In this document: positions 10,401 through 21,139 of the stretch, piece after piece
Numbering within the stretch: position 1 is the stretch's first letter
Layout: every line of letters starts with the position of its first letter
Assembly (NCBI GenBank): GCA_001724265.1
Contig: MEDY01000380.1
Span: 1-29,362, forward strand
Source of the DNA: Rhizaria sp. SCN 62-66
Taxonomy: Eukaryota; Rhizaria, unplaced
Direction: 5' to 3'
DNA length: 29,362 nt
Notes under the pieces: generated by a model
Database searches by the model: none
Told to the model about the DNA's origin: nothing
Seen by the model: only the letters and a program-made list of their open reading frames with translations
Translations under genes and position numbers: made by a program

Positions 10401-13400
10401 CGCCACTGGCTCTGCCTCTGGCGCCAACTCTGCTGCGAGCACGGCGCCTGTGCCGACGACCGCCGCCGCGGCCACGGCCGCCGCCGCCGCCGCTGCCGCC
10501 TCTGCCGCGGGCGCCTCTGCCTCGCTGACCGCGCTCACCGTCACCTCGGCGGCGGCCGTGCTCGCGCAGGCGACCGCGGCCGCGGACACGCAGTACCGGT
10601 TGCAGCAGGCGCTGGCGGCCGCGAGCGCGCCCGAGCAGTTTGTGCGTGCCGCGGCGGCGATCCTCGCCAACACGCCCGCCGCGAGCGCGCTCGGCGCCAA
10701 CGGCAACGGCAGCGGCTGCGGCGTCACCGGCACAGGTGCTGGCGCGGCAATGGCCGACGTCGTCGAGACGCTGCTCGCTGTCGCTCACGCCAATACTGCT
10801 CATGCCAATACTCAGAGCGCGAGCAGTATCGCTGCCACAGCAAACAGTGCCAACCAAACGAGCCTTGTGTCGTACTTTGGCGACAGTCAAAACATTGGCG
10901 GCCTCGTCATGCCGCCCGCGCTGCTCCAGGCCTCCAACGCCGCCACCGCGGCGGCCGCGCTCGCTGCGCGCACCTCTGTCCCGCTCGCGCTTGCCACATT
11001 CATCACCGGTTCCAGCACCGGCGCTGAACACGTTAGCGCCCCGACTGTGAACCCTGTGCCTGCCATGAGCGCGCACATCGGCGCCGACGTCTTCATCCCA
11101 GGCAAGCCCAGCGCCCCCAGCGTCCCCGGCGGCTTTGCGCCTGCCTCTTCGCTCTGGGCCGCGCTCACCGGCCAGCAGCAGCAGCAGACCGCGGACGCGG
11201 CTCAGGGCGGCTTGACTTCCGCCGCGACGCGCTCCTGGTACGCCCTGCTCTCGGCCCTCGCCTCCCCGCCCCCCGTCTCCTCCTCGAGCGCCGGCAGCGC
11301 CAGCGCCGCGGGGCCCAAGATCACCGTGGTCAGCGGCTACGGCAACGACGATGAGGACGACGACGACGACGCAGCCGCGGTGAGCCCGTGGGCCGTGCTG
11401 CTCACGGACCCCTTTCCAGTCGCCAGCGCCGCCACGCCGTTCCCCGCCGCGCCCGCGCTCGCGCTCGCCGCCGCGGCCCCGCGCCCCGCCGCCGCCGCCG
11501 CCGCCGCGCTCGACACGGCGCTAGCGCTCGCCCGCACTGAGGAGCGGCTGTTCGCTCTCGCCGCTGCCGGTTACGTCTCTGCACAGGCGCAGCAGATGAC
11601 CGAAGCCACCGCACTTTCGTCCCAGCAAAGCGCTGGCTCCGACGCCACTAGCGCGGCGTTGACGGCCACTGCGGCCGCAAACGCCGTCGCCGTTGTTAAC
11701 GCCAATGTCGCCTCTGCCACCGCAGCCGCGGGTGGCTCGACCGGCGGCGCATCGCGGCAGGCCTCGCGCGGCGCACGGCAGCAGCAGCAGCAAGCGCCCG
11801 CGATCGCCGCCGCCGCGTCCTCCGCCGCCGTCGCAGCGGGCGCCGCGGCCATCGCCGCCCGCGACGCTGCGGCGCAGACGGGCTCCGCGGCCGAGCTGCG
11901 CCACCGGCTCCTGTCCACCAACGCGCCCATCGCGCTCGCTCTCGCCCTCAACGCCACTGTCTCGCACGGCAGTCACCCGCACCACCAGTCCGCGGGCGCG
12001 TCTGGCCGCCACGCCGCCCACGGCCACGGCCACGGCGGCCACGGCGGCCAGTCGGCTTGGAGCGCCCGGGGCACAGGATTCGACTCGCCCGCCGCGGCCG
12101 CGCTCACGGTCACGCGCCTGCGCGCGGCTGCAGCGCTGGGCGCGGGCGCGCTGCCGCCGCTGCGCAGCGCGTGGCGCGCGCTGGGCCAGGCCTCGGCCGC
12201 GCCCGCGCCCGTCGCGGCCCCCGCGTCAGCGCTGCTCGCGCGCCAGGCCATCGCCGCCGCCGTCTCCACCGCGGTGACCAACACCTACGGCGCCGGCGCA
12301 ACTGCAGCCTCTGGCCTTAACGCGAGCCTCAACTGTGGCGTCGGCAATGGTGCTGGCGCTAACGCGGGCCTGTACACTAGCAGTAACCATTCGAGCGCAG
12401 TCGCCACTCCGGCGACGGGCGTTAGAACTCTCGCCAGAGCCGCGAGCCCCGGCTCCGGCGTCATTCGGAGCTCGTCCTCTCGTGTCCACAGCGCCAGCGC
12501 GCGCGGTGACACCGCCGTGAGCTCTGGCGTGGCGAGCCCCAAACCCGCGTTGGCGACTCCGCTGTGCCCTGGCGGTTTCGCCGCTCCCGGCGCTAGCGCG
12601 CCGGCCGACGCCAACGCCACGACGAACGCGCTGCTGTACGGCAGCGGCAACACTGGCAAGCTGCCCGCCGCCGTGGCCCACAGTCTCGCCGCGACGCTGG
12701 TGGCGGCGTACGGCCCCGGCTCGCTCGCGGGCGAGCTGCTTGCCGCGCACAGTCACTTCACGCCCATCTCCAGCGCCAGCGGCGGCGGCGGTGGTGGCCA
12801 CGCTGGCGGCGCAGGCTCTACCAACACCACTCGGCCTGGGACTGCTTTGGGAACCCACAGCAGCAGCAACAGTGCCAACAACAGCTTTAACTTCGCTCTC
12901 ACGACCAGTCACAGCGGCAGCGGCGACGCCATCACTGGTGGCGCCAACGCAGCCAACGCTAGCGGCGTCAGTCCGCCGTTCACCGCGACTATGACCGCCA
13001 CGGCGACCGCCAGCTCAACCGCCGCAGCCGGCGCGAGCATCAATCGCGTCGGCTCCCGCGCGCGCACGCTGTCGCAGCACCGCCCGTCCAACAGCAGCAT
13101 CGCAGGCCTCGGCGCTCACGCTGCTGCCGGCGCGGCCGCGGGCTACAACAGCCCTCCGTCCGCGGCTGCGGTTAACCCCGGCGCCAAGAGTCACGCCGCC
13201 ACGGGCTCTAGCGGTTACAACAGCGCCGCGGCCGCGACCGCAGCCGCGACGACGGCCGCGCTCGCCAGCGCCAGTAGTTTGATCACGGCGGCCTCATCCG
13301 CGTCCGCCTCGGCAGCGACGGCTTCGCTGCTGCTGCCTGCGGACGCGGTGACCGCGTTCCAGCTGCACTGCCGCACGCAGGCCGCGGTGCTGGCGCACGT

Positions 13401-16400
13401 GGCGGCGGCCGTGCAGCGCAGCAGCGCTGAGGCGCGCGCCGCGGTGGGCCGGCTGGCTAGCGCCGAGGCCGCGTACACGGCCGCCGCGGCCTGGGTCGGC
13501 ACGCGCGCGGTGATCCAGGTGCTCGAGCACAACGACGCCCACGCGAACAGCATTAAGATCTGCAACGCTAACTCCGCTGTTGCTGAGAGCGCTGCTGCTG
13601 CTGTTGGTGGCAGCAATGCGACGACTCCGATTGGTACCGCTGTCATCGGCGGCAACCACGGTTTGCGGGGCAGCGCTGTGCTCAGCACGGGCGATATCCC
13701 CGAAGAGCCCTCGACACCCGCGAAGTCTAGCCGCATGAACTCGAGCAGCAACAACACGCCGACGAACAACAACACCACCCCGGCCGTGGCTGCCGCTGGC
13801 GGCAACACTGCGGAGGTTGGCGAAGGCGTCCTGCTGTCGACATTCATGTCTCAGCTTCCCGCAACCAGCAGCAGCAGCTTTACCACCACGAGCGCGGGCA
13901 TCACCGCCCCCGCGGCCACCGGCAGCGCGGGCGGCTTCACCCAGCGCGGCCGCGCGGCGTCGCTCATGAGCGCTGCGGTCACGCCCAATGGCAACGCCGG
14001 CGGCTTCGTCGTCCCGTCGCGCCCGTCGTCGCGGCAGGCTTCAGTCAGCGGCGCGCTCAGCGGCCCCGCTGCCGCCGCAGCCGCCGCGGCCTCCGTCGCC
14101 GCCGCGGCCGCCACAGCCGCGTTTGCGCCGCACCGCCCGTCGTCGCCGTCCTCGGCCAACGCGGCCGTGACCGCACCGGCCGTGGCCGCCGCCGCCGCGG
14201 TCGCCGCGACCTCAGCCTCGGCGGCCGCGCTGTCGACGCTGGCGGCTGACGCCGCGGCGCGGTCCGCGCTCTCGGTGCTGCACCAGCGCGAGCGCCTCTG
14301 CGCCGCCGTGACCGTTGGCGCGCTCTCCGCGACCGACGACTCGCAGTTTCTGTCGCTGGCGCAGGCCCGGGACAGCGCGGCGATGAAGTGCGGCGGCGTC
14401 GGCGGCGTCGCCGGCGCGCGGGCCGTGACGCGTGCGCTCGTGCGGCGCTGGAAGCGCGCCGTGCGCGGCGCAGTCCGCGACGCAATGCGCGCCGGTACCC
14501 GCAATAGTAACAACAGCACCAGCGCTGCTAACACCCAAGCAAGTGCTGCTAAGGACGCTCGTCCGAGCAATTCCGCGTCTTATCTCCGCAACCACGGCAA
14601 CACGGCCAGCAGCAGCAGCAGCTCTACTACTGCTGCCGAGGCTGCTGCTGCCACAGCCGCTGCTGCTGCAGCCGCTGCCCCCAGCGCTGCTGCGGAGCAC
14701 GAGAGCGCCGTGGCCGCGTGGGCGCAGCAGTGGCAGCTGCAGCGCCGCGACTGGCTCTCCGTCGGTGCTGTGCTGTCCGCCGCGCTTGATAACGCCGTGC
14801 CGACTGCCGCCGCTGCGACCGCGGCCGCTGCTAGCGCCGCCGCTCAGGCTGCGGTCGGCGTGATGGCTTCCACCGCTGCTGCTGCTGCCGCGACCGCGAT
14901 CAGCGCTGCGTTCGGTCAGAGCAGCAACGTCAGCAGTTTCGCCGGCGGCAGCGCTAACAGCAACGCGGCCGTCGCGACTGCCGCGGCTGCAGCTGTGGTC
15001 GGCAGCCCCGCCGCCGGCGTCGCTGCGCCGATGTCGGTGCCGCGGTCGCGGTCCGCGAGCCTCGCGCTCGGCAACGCAGCCGCGGGCTCGCTGTTCCCGC
15101 TGCCGCCCAACAGCAGCGCTGCCAACGCGAACGCCAGCGTGATGAACCACAGCTCCGGGATCGTGCCGCCGCCACTGCCGGCGACACCTGGCCCCCACAG
15201 CGTCAGTGCGAGCGCGAACGCCAATATGGGCGGCGTAGGCACTGGAGCGGGTGCCAATGGAGGACTGCTGCCCATCACGCCCAGTCAGGCCGGGCTTGAG
15301 TCGGCCACTCTGCTTACTCAGCAGCAGCAACAGCAACAGACGCAGTCGCTCAACAGCGCTGGCTTCGCGAGCACCGTGCTGCCCCAGACCGCGTTTACGG
15401 CCCTGCTCAGCGACGCTTTCCTGCTGCCATTGCCCCCGTCGACTAGCAGCAGCGGCCAGTCGCAGGAGCTCGACAGCGCCATGAGCGCGCTCACGCAGTC
15501 GTTGCTCCCTCCGTTCGCGAGCGCCGCCGGCGGTAACTCTGTTCAGACTGCGGGGGCCAAGGGCTCGAGCCTGAGTGCAAGCACCGCGAGCGCTGTCATG
15601 GGCGCTCTGTCGCTCGCGACCACCGCGGTCGGCCCGCACTTTGCCTTCGCCCGCGGCGCTCTCGCGTTTGCGACTGAGGCAACGCCGTACACCAGTCTAA
15701 GTACCCCCTTAGACGCTGGCGAGGAGGACCTGTTCGGGAAGGCCAGCGCCGACTCGGATTGTGACTCGTGCAGCTCTGACAGCGACGACGACGACGTCAC
15801 CGGGTTCCGCATCAGCACTAGCGACAGCGCGTTCAAGTCGAAGGGCTCTGCGCACGGCAGGTTCAAGGGCGCCAGTGCGGTTACCTCCCGCTCCGCTCTC
15901 GCAGCCGCGATCACAGGGCTTGCGTCGGCTCTGGCCTCGGCCGCCGGCGCCGTCGCCGCCGCGAGCAGCATCGCACCGCTGCTGCCTGCGCCCCTGCTGG
16001 CGACTAGCAGCGCCACGACCGCCCAGGGCCAGTCTCTGTCCGCTCAGTCGCAGGGGCAGTCGCAGAATCAGGGCCAACAGCAGGCCCAGTCGCAGCAGCC
16101 GCAGCAGCAACAAGGCCGCATGTCTTTTTCGCTCGCCAACAGCGGCAGCAACGCCGCGACGCCGCTCATCCCCAGCACGCCCATCGCCGCCGGCAGCGCC
16201 AACGCGAGCGCCGCCTCCGCAAACAACAGCACGAACAGAGGAAGCCTGAGCGCGAGTGCGAGCGCGGGCAACTCCGCCGGCGCGGGCTCCAGCAGCGGCG
16301 GCGAGCCGCCCGTGGCGACTGCTGCGAGTACGCCGCTCGCGTCCCCAACTGGCAACAACCCCGCCAGCGCGCCGCAGGGCGCGAGCGCGGGCGGCAACGT

Positions 16401-19400
16401 GACGGGCGTGCTGCGGCCGCGCCCGTCGGTATACGGCCACATCAACACCAACAACACCAACGCGGCCAACGCGGGCAACGCGAGCAGCAATGCGAGCCAC
16501 CCCACGGTCGCCGTCGCAGCTGCCTCGGCTTCTGCTGCCGCTGCGGGCGCGAGTCCTGCCGACTCGTTCCACCTGCACAACAACCTCAGCGGCCAATCCA
16601 CCTCCAACGCTAGCGGCGCGAGCAGCGGCTCTACGCCCGCGACGCCCAACTCGGCGCTGCCGCTTCCGACGCACATCTGGGGCGCGAACCACCCCCACAG
16701 CGGTGCTCTCGCTGCTGGCTCTGGCGTCGTCGTCAGCGACGCCGCGGTGCTGCGGCCCGTGCAGCAGTCCACGCTGGCGCTGCTGGCGTCGCTCGCGCCA
16801 GTCCCGTGCGCGCAGTCGCCCGGCGGCGGCTCGCACTCGCTGGACACGGCCGCGGTTGCGCTGCTGCCAAGCGTCGTGAGCGCACTCATCACCGCGTTTA
16901 CGACCGCGCCTGCGAGTACCAACGCCCACGCTAGCGCTGGCGGGAACGGCGGCCAGGGCAACCGCCGTCTGCGTCCGACGCCATCCACGTCTTCTGCGTC
17001 ACACACAGGCATCAACAACAACGTCATCGTGCCCCCGCTTGTGGCCGCCCTGATTACCGCTTTGACTCACGCTAAGAATAGTGCCAACGCTGGCAATAAT
17101 AAGTCTACCAAGTACAACAGGAACACAAATCACTACCACAAGAGCCGCTCGAGCAAGACTTCTCATCCACGTGGCGGCCTGACTTCGGCGCAGCAGTGCG
17201 ACCTGACTTCCTACGCGCTGATCTCGCAGTTCGCCGCTGAGGCCTGTCGCGAGTCGTTCGCTGTCGCCAGCGTGGCCTCCGCGGCCGCGGTCGCACGCGC
17301 ACACGCGGCCAGCGCAGCTATGGGCGCCGCGGCGCCGCCCGTGGTCGTGTGCGTGCCTGTTCCGGTGCCCAACCACGGCAACGCGAGCACAAACACCGAC
17401 GCCGCCGACGCGGCGAGCAGCAGCAGCGCCAACGCCAGCGCGAGTGCGCCTGCGAACCCCACTGCGCCCTTCGCCGCTGCGGCGAGCACGGCCGCGAACA
17501 CCGCAGCCGGCGGCGCCATCAGCGGGCTGCAGCTCCAGGCCAGCGTCGGCGTCGGCGCGTGGGTGCCGCTGGGCGGCTTCGGCTACCCGTACCACCACAG
17601 CAACACCAACACCAGCGGCGACGCGTTCAGCTCGACCGCGCACACCTCGGCGTCGCCCTCGGCCTGGGGCACCCCGTACGTTGCCCCCGCCGGCGCGTAC
17701 CTCGGCGGCGGCGGCGGCGGGCGCGGGGTGTTCCCCTACGCGCTGCCGCCCGGGCCGGCGCTCGCGACGTACAACCCCAACCAGCAGCTGCAGCAGCAGC
17801 AGCACGGCGCAGCGGCGAACACCGTAGTCACAACGACTGCCGGAAGCAACTACAACCAGCAGCAGCAGCAGTTCAACAACAACGTGCAGTGCTACTCGCT
17901 CCACTCCGCGGGCTCCGACTACCCGCCGTACCTGATGCTGGGCACGCCCGCGGTCGGCACGCCCGCGCTGGGCCTGCCCGCCTTCGCGCCCCACGGCCAT
18001 CTCAGCTTCGGCGTCGGCGCGCAGTCGCACTTTGCTAGCGCGGCGGCCGCGGCGGCGGCGGCGGCCAGCGGTCAGGCGACGCCGGCGCCCAGCGTCAACG
18101 GCTTTATCGCCGGCCAGAACGGCTTCTACGCGCCCGTGTTCCCGATCAACATCGCGACTCCCGCCGCGTACGCCACTCCGCTCTTCACCGGCGTCACTGT
18201 GGCTCACAATAACGCCGTTCATGCGAGTGGCTCGAGCGCGAACAGCCGCATGTGGATGCCGATGCCGTTCCACAGCGCCGTGTTGGCGAGCGGCAGCTCC
18301 ACGGCGAGCTCCACGGCGTCGTTCGCGGCGACGCACGGCCCCGGGCTGCCCGGCCAGCCATACCACCCCAGAGTGGGACCGCTGGCCGAATCGGACGCCG
18401 AGGCCGCGCTGCACTTCACGGCGCTGCCGGGGCTCAGCGCGCTGCCGCAGCCGCAGGTGCCGGCCATCAACGTCAGCGGCGCACTCGCGGGCGGGCACAA
18501 CCCGTTCTATTACTACTACTACCACCATCAGCAGTTCTTGCAACAGCAGCAACAGCAGCAGCTGCTTCACTACCAGCAGGCCCTGCAGCAGCAGCACCAG
18601 CCGCCGCTGGGCGCGGGCGGCGTTGCCGGCGACGGCACGAGTACGCCGCGCATCCCCACCGCGCTGAGCGCCGGCGCCGTGTCGGGCGTACTGGCTCCCG
18701 CGGCGCGCGGCGCGCCTGGCCACCACCTCGGCGGGGCCTACACACGCGCGCGCGGGCTGTCTGAGATCTCCACTGCGAGCAGCACCAGCGGCTACGGTGG
18801 CGTCGGCGGCGGCAACCCAGTCACCTCCCACAGCACGGGTGCCGTCGGGGGCGCGGGCGGCGCGGCGCCGCAGACGCCCGGCGGCGTGAATCTACACCCG
18901 AACGTGCAGGCGAGCTCCAGCACGGGCGCGATCCGGCGCAGCATCCTCACGGCCTCGGCCTCCAAGGGCGGGCTCGTGGGCGGGCTGCACGCCAGCTCGG
19001 CCACCAACAGCAGCGCCAGCGGCAGCGGCGCCAGCGGCGCCAGCGGCAGCGGCGGCAGTGGCGGCAACAGCGGGAGCAGCGGGGCGCTGAGCGTGATGCA
19101 CACGCCGCAGTCGCAGCGCACGCGCTCGCTGTCGACCTTCACGCCCCACACCAGCCAACACGCGGGGGCCGCGCTCGCGGGCGCCGCGCCCGCCGGCACC
19201 GGCAGCGCCGTCTTCGACTCGGCCCACGGCGCTGGCGTCGCTGGAAACAGCGCGAGCGGCCACGGCGCGGGCGCTGGGGGACACACGGGCCGCAAGAGTC
19301 TGTTCGTGTCTTCGTCTTCGTTCCGCAACGGCAGTAATAGCGCGAACGCGGCGAACAACGCTGCCGACTCCGCCACCGCCACTGCTATCGCGAGCGGAGT

Positions 19401-20463
19401 CAGCCCTCTTCTGACCGGCGCTCCCACCCTCACTGTGGCGGCCGGCCCCGGCACTGGCGCCAGTGGCTCGACAGCAACAGCGGCGGCGACGCCGCGGTCT
19501 CCCGGGTTGGCGGGCCGCAAGTCGATCATGGTCCTGTCGCCTGCGCGCCCGCTTGGCCGGCCCTCGCTGTCCGGCGCCGCGAACAACGCCAGCGGTGGCG
19601 GCGGCGCGGCGGGCAAGGAGACGCCGACCAGAGGCAGCGTGAACGCGGGCGGCGTCAGAAGCCCGCGCACCTCCGGCGTCGGTATCAACAGCACGGCGAA
19701 CGCGCACCCTAACGCCAACGCCAACGCTGCAGCCAGCCCTGGCGCTGGCGGCGGCCCTGGCACTGTGGTGCCCGTCCCCATCTCACCCCTTAACATGGCC
19801 AGCGCTGCGAACGGCGCCCCCGCGGCGAGCAACGCTAACGTGGGCGACTCTCCGTTTAGTGCGATGCCGGTGGCGTCCGCCCCGCCAGTCGCGCTGATGC
19901 TGGCCTCGGGCAGCGGCACCTCACCCGCGCTCGCCGCGCTCCCGCCGCCGGTGCACTCGCGCCCGCCCTCGCTGCCGCCCTCCGCCGGCAGCACATCCGG
20001 CGCTGTCGCCGCCGGCAGCGCTGCGGGCCCGTCTGCTCCTGCGGACGGCGGCGCGAGCGGCGGCCCCCGGGGCAGCGGCGGGTTCATCACCGCGAACCTG
20101 AAGGACGATGACTCCAGCAGCGAGGACAACGACGAGTACGACGACGACGAAGAGCGGCACCATGGCAACGGCAGCAACGCCAACGGCAACAACAACGCTG
20201 ACAGCGGCAACGCCGACGGCTCTGACGGGGTCGAGCGTGTGCCGGCTGTGCTGTTCCCGAACCGCCATGGCGAGGACCACGGCGACAGCGACGACGACGC
20301 CGTGGCAGTCGCGCACAGTGCCGGCCTCGGCCAGGGTCAGCAGCAACAGCAGCAGCCGGTGTTCAGTTTCGGCAACGGCGCTGCCGGTGGCGCGGGCCCC
20401 GGATCGAGCTGGGGCTCGCCGAGGGCGCAGCATGGAACGCAACTGCCGACCTTGCCGGAGTAA
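1497..20463 (+). CDS. giant 6220-residue low-complexity coiled-coil protein (unknown function)
   Basis: Three exons, 1497-3389, 3564-3785 and 3916-20463, join in phase 0 at both junctions. Together they make 18663 bases and 6220 residues ending at TAA 20461-20463. I chose ATG 1497 (context GCGATGG) because the track-style extension to 1485 needs a TTG start. The protein begins MADRFSGPAPWG. The N-terminal 500 residues are Ser/Asn/Ala-rich with Asp runs. Residues about 525-850 form a charged, Ala-rich coiled coil spanning all three exons, ending in a basic segment (MRKFKRTTRARAARIARL). Later landmarks are a Cys pair motif (residues 1256-1263 and 1308-1312), an Asn/aliphatic stretch (about 1345-1382), scattered hydrophobic islands, a His/Gly repeat near 12016, a Tyr/Gln-rich region (about 5253-5600), an acidic stretch near 20104-20157, and FSFG at 6188-6191. 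The rest is Ala/Ser/Asn/Gly/Thr low complexity and probably disordered. I do not recognise the family. The coiled coil could suit a cytoskeletal, centrosomal or pore-basket scaffold, but nothing seen decides this. Confidence 0.88.
2337..2363 (+). repeat. Ser9 microsatellite (AGC/AGT)
   Basis: Six AGC codons followed by three AGT codons run in frame in exon 1 of the giant gene, coding for nine Ser in a disordered Asn/Ser region. Confidence 0.9.
3390..3563 (+). other. intron 1 of the giant gene
   Basis: The 174-base A/T-rich interval starts with CAG|GTAGGT and ends with TGACTCCAG|GGC. It interrupts the coiled coil in phase 0. Reading through gives an in-frame stop at 3477-3479. The sequence TAAC about 20 bases before the acceptor could be the branch site. 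Confidence 0.88.
3786..3915 (+). other. intron 2 of the giant gene
   Basis: The 130-base interval starts GAG|GTACGT and ends TTCACTCAG|GAC, in phase 0. Retention would place a TGA at 3819-3821. The coiled-coil pattern continues across the junction (AERQRE joined to DVVADYSK), which supports these sites. CTTAAC at about 3855 and CTTAAT at about 3897 are branch-site candidates. Confidence 0.88.
4513..4548 (+). repeat. Ser12 microsatellite (AGC)
   Basis: Five AGC, one AGT and six AGC codons code for twelve Ser in a row just after the coiled coil of the giant protein. The nearly pure triplet run is likely to vary in length between individuals. Confidence 0.92.
9505..9534 (+). repeat. Ser7-Gly3 microsatellite (AGC/GGC)
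   Basis: Seven AGC codons pass directly into three GGC codons, in frame in exon 3 of the giant gene. Confidence 0.88.
12016..12051 (+). repeat. His-Gly repeat (GGC CAC) in the giant gene
   Basis: CAC and GGC codons alternate to give an HGHGHGGHGG-type stretch, preceded by other His residues (SHPHHQ). Such a stretch could bind metal ions, but that is inference. A similar His/Gly repeat lies in the partial gene at the left edge. Confidence 0.75.
18508..18600 (+). repeat. Tyr5-His2-Gln-rich stretch (prion-like)
   Basis: The frame reads five Tyr, two His, then blocks of Gln (including seven in a row) separated by Leu, Phe, His and Tyr. CAG and CAA are mixed, so this is not a pure CAG repeat. 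It is the most aromatic and Gln-rich part of the giant protein. Confidence 0.85.
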
Positions 20464-21139
20464 GCACTTAGTTGTGTTCTATCACGCGAATCAGGCTAAC
20501 CAACGACCGTGACACTTTGTGGAGCTAATTGTCGAACACAAAATGTACTTCTTAAGAAAAATATGCCGCAATTATGACATGATTGATTCTGAATAAGTAG
20601 TTAATTTTATGTATTTTTCCTTCATAATGTTTGATTTTCGCTCAAACCTGTTATAATACATCACCTTTGTTCATATTGTTTACTGTTGCAAACACATGTA
20701 TTTTCGCGGTGCCGTCAAAATAACAGATGATGCAGAAGATATATCTCAAGTCTTCTTTATTTAAGCACACCAGACACATCATGTTGCTATATCACATATA
20801 CTCACAGCGATTAACCATGTGTAATATTATCTTTTTAGTGATTCGCATCGGATCTGGCTCAACGGCTGCAAGAGCCGAACGGGGCGCAGACATTGGCATC
20901 TATAAAATGTCATTCATCATACGCCGCAGTTTCCGTCTAATAGGATTTGGGTCATTGCCTCAATGACAAATACTTAATAACCACATCCACTGATAATTGT
21001 ATTTTAAACGATGCTTTCCTTGGTGCACTGTATGCCCCCGCACTTCCACTCTCTTCACTCACAACAATTTACTTTGCACATCTCGACCACCTCATTCTTA
21101 ATTGGTCCCTCTCTGTATTGTGTCCCAAGACAGGCCCCG
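20464..21139 (+). promoter_or_regulatory. intergenic region between giant gene and Nup43-like gene
   Basis: This A/T-rich interval of 676 bases contains no believable gene. A TATAAAA box is at 20901-20907, 239 bases before the next ATG. A small inverted repeat, CGGCT-GCAAG-AGCCG, is at 20863-20877. From about 21030 the sequence becomes C/T-rich (CTTCCACTCTCTTCACTCAC), like the leaders of the other genes here. Confidence 0.4.
20592..20597 (+). terminator. possible variant polyadenylation signal (AATAAG)
   Basis: No AATAAA follows the giant gene. AATAAG lies 129 bases after its stop, almost the same distance as AATAAA after the partial gene (126) and the Nup43-like gene (128). This spacing is the main argument. 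Confidence 0.35.

Noticed and set aside
16999-18831. Long antisense open frames, for example 610 codons at 16999-18831 and 475 codons at 14212-15639
   Set aside because: They lie inside the giant exon. G/C-rich triplet repeats leave few stops on the other strand, and the products are Arg/Gly/Val-rich without domains, start context or introns of their own.
3916-20463. The giant exon as several fused or separate genes
   Set aside because: There is no stop in frame, no A/T-rich break and no internal promoter or polyadenylation-like interval.
20863-20877. Small hairpin CGGCT-GCAAG-AGCCG as a structured RNA or terminator
   Set aside because: A five-base stem is too short to support a function, and no U-run or conserved context follows.
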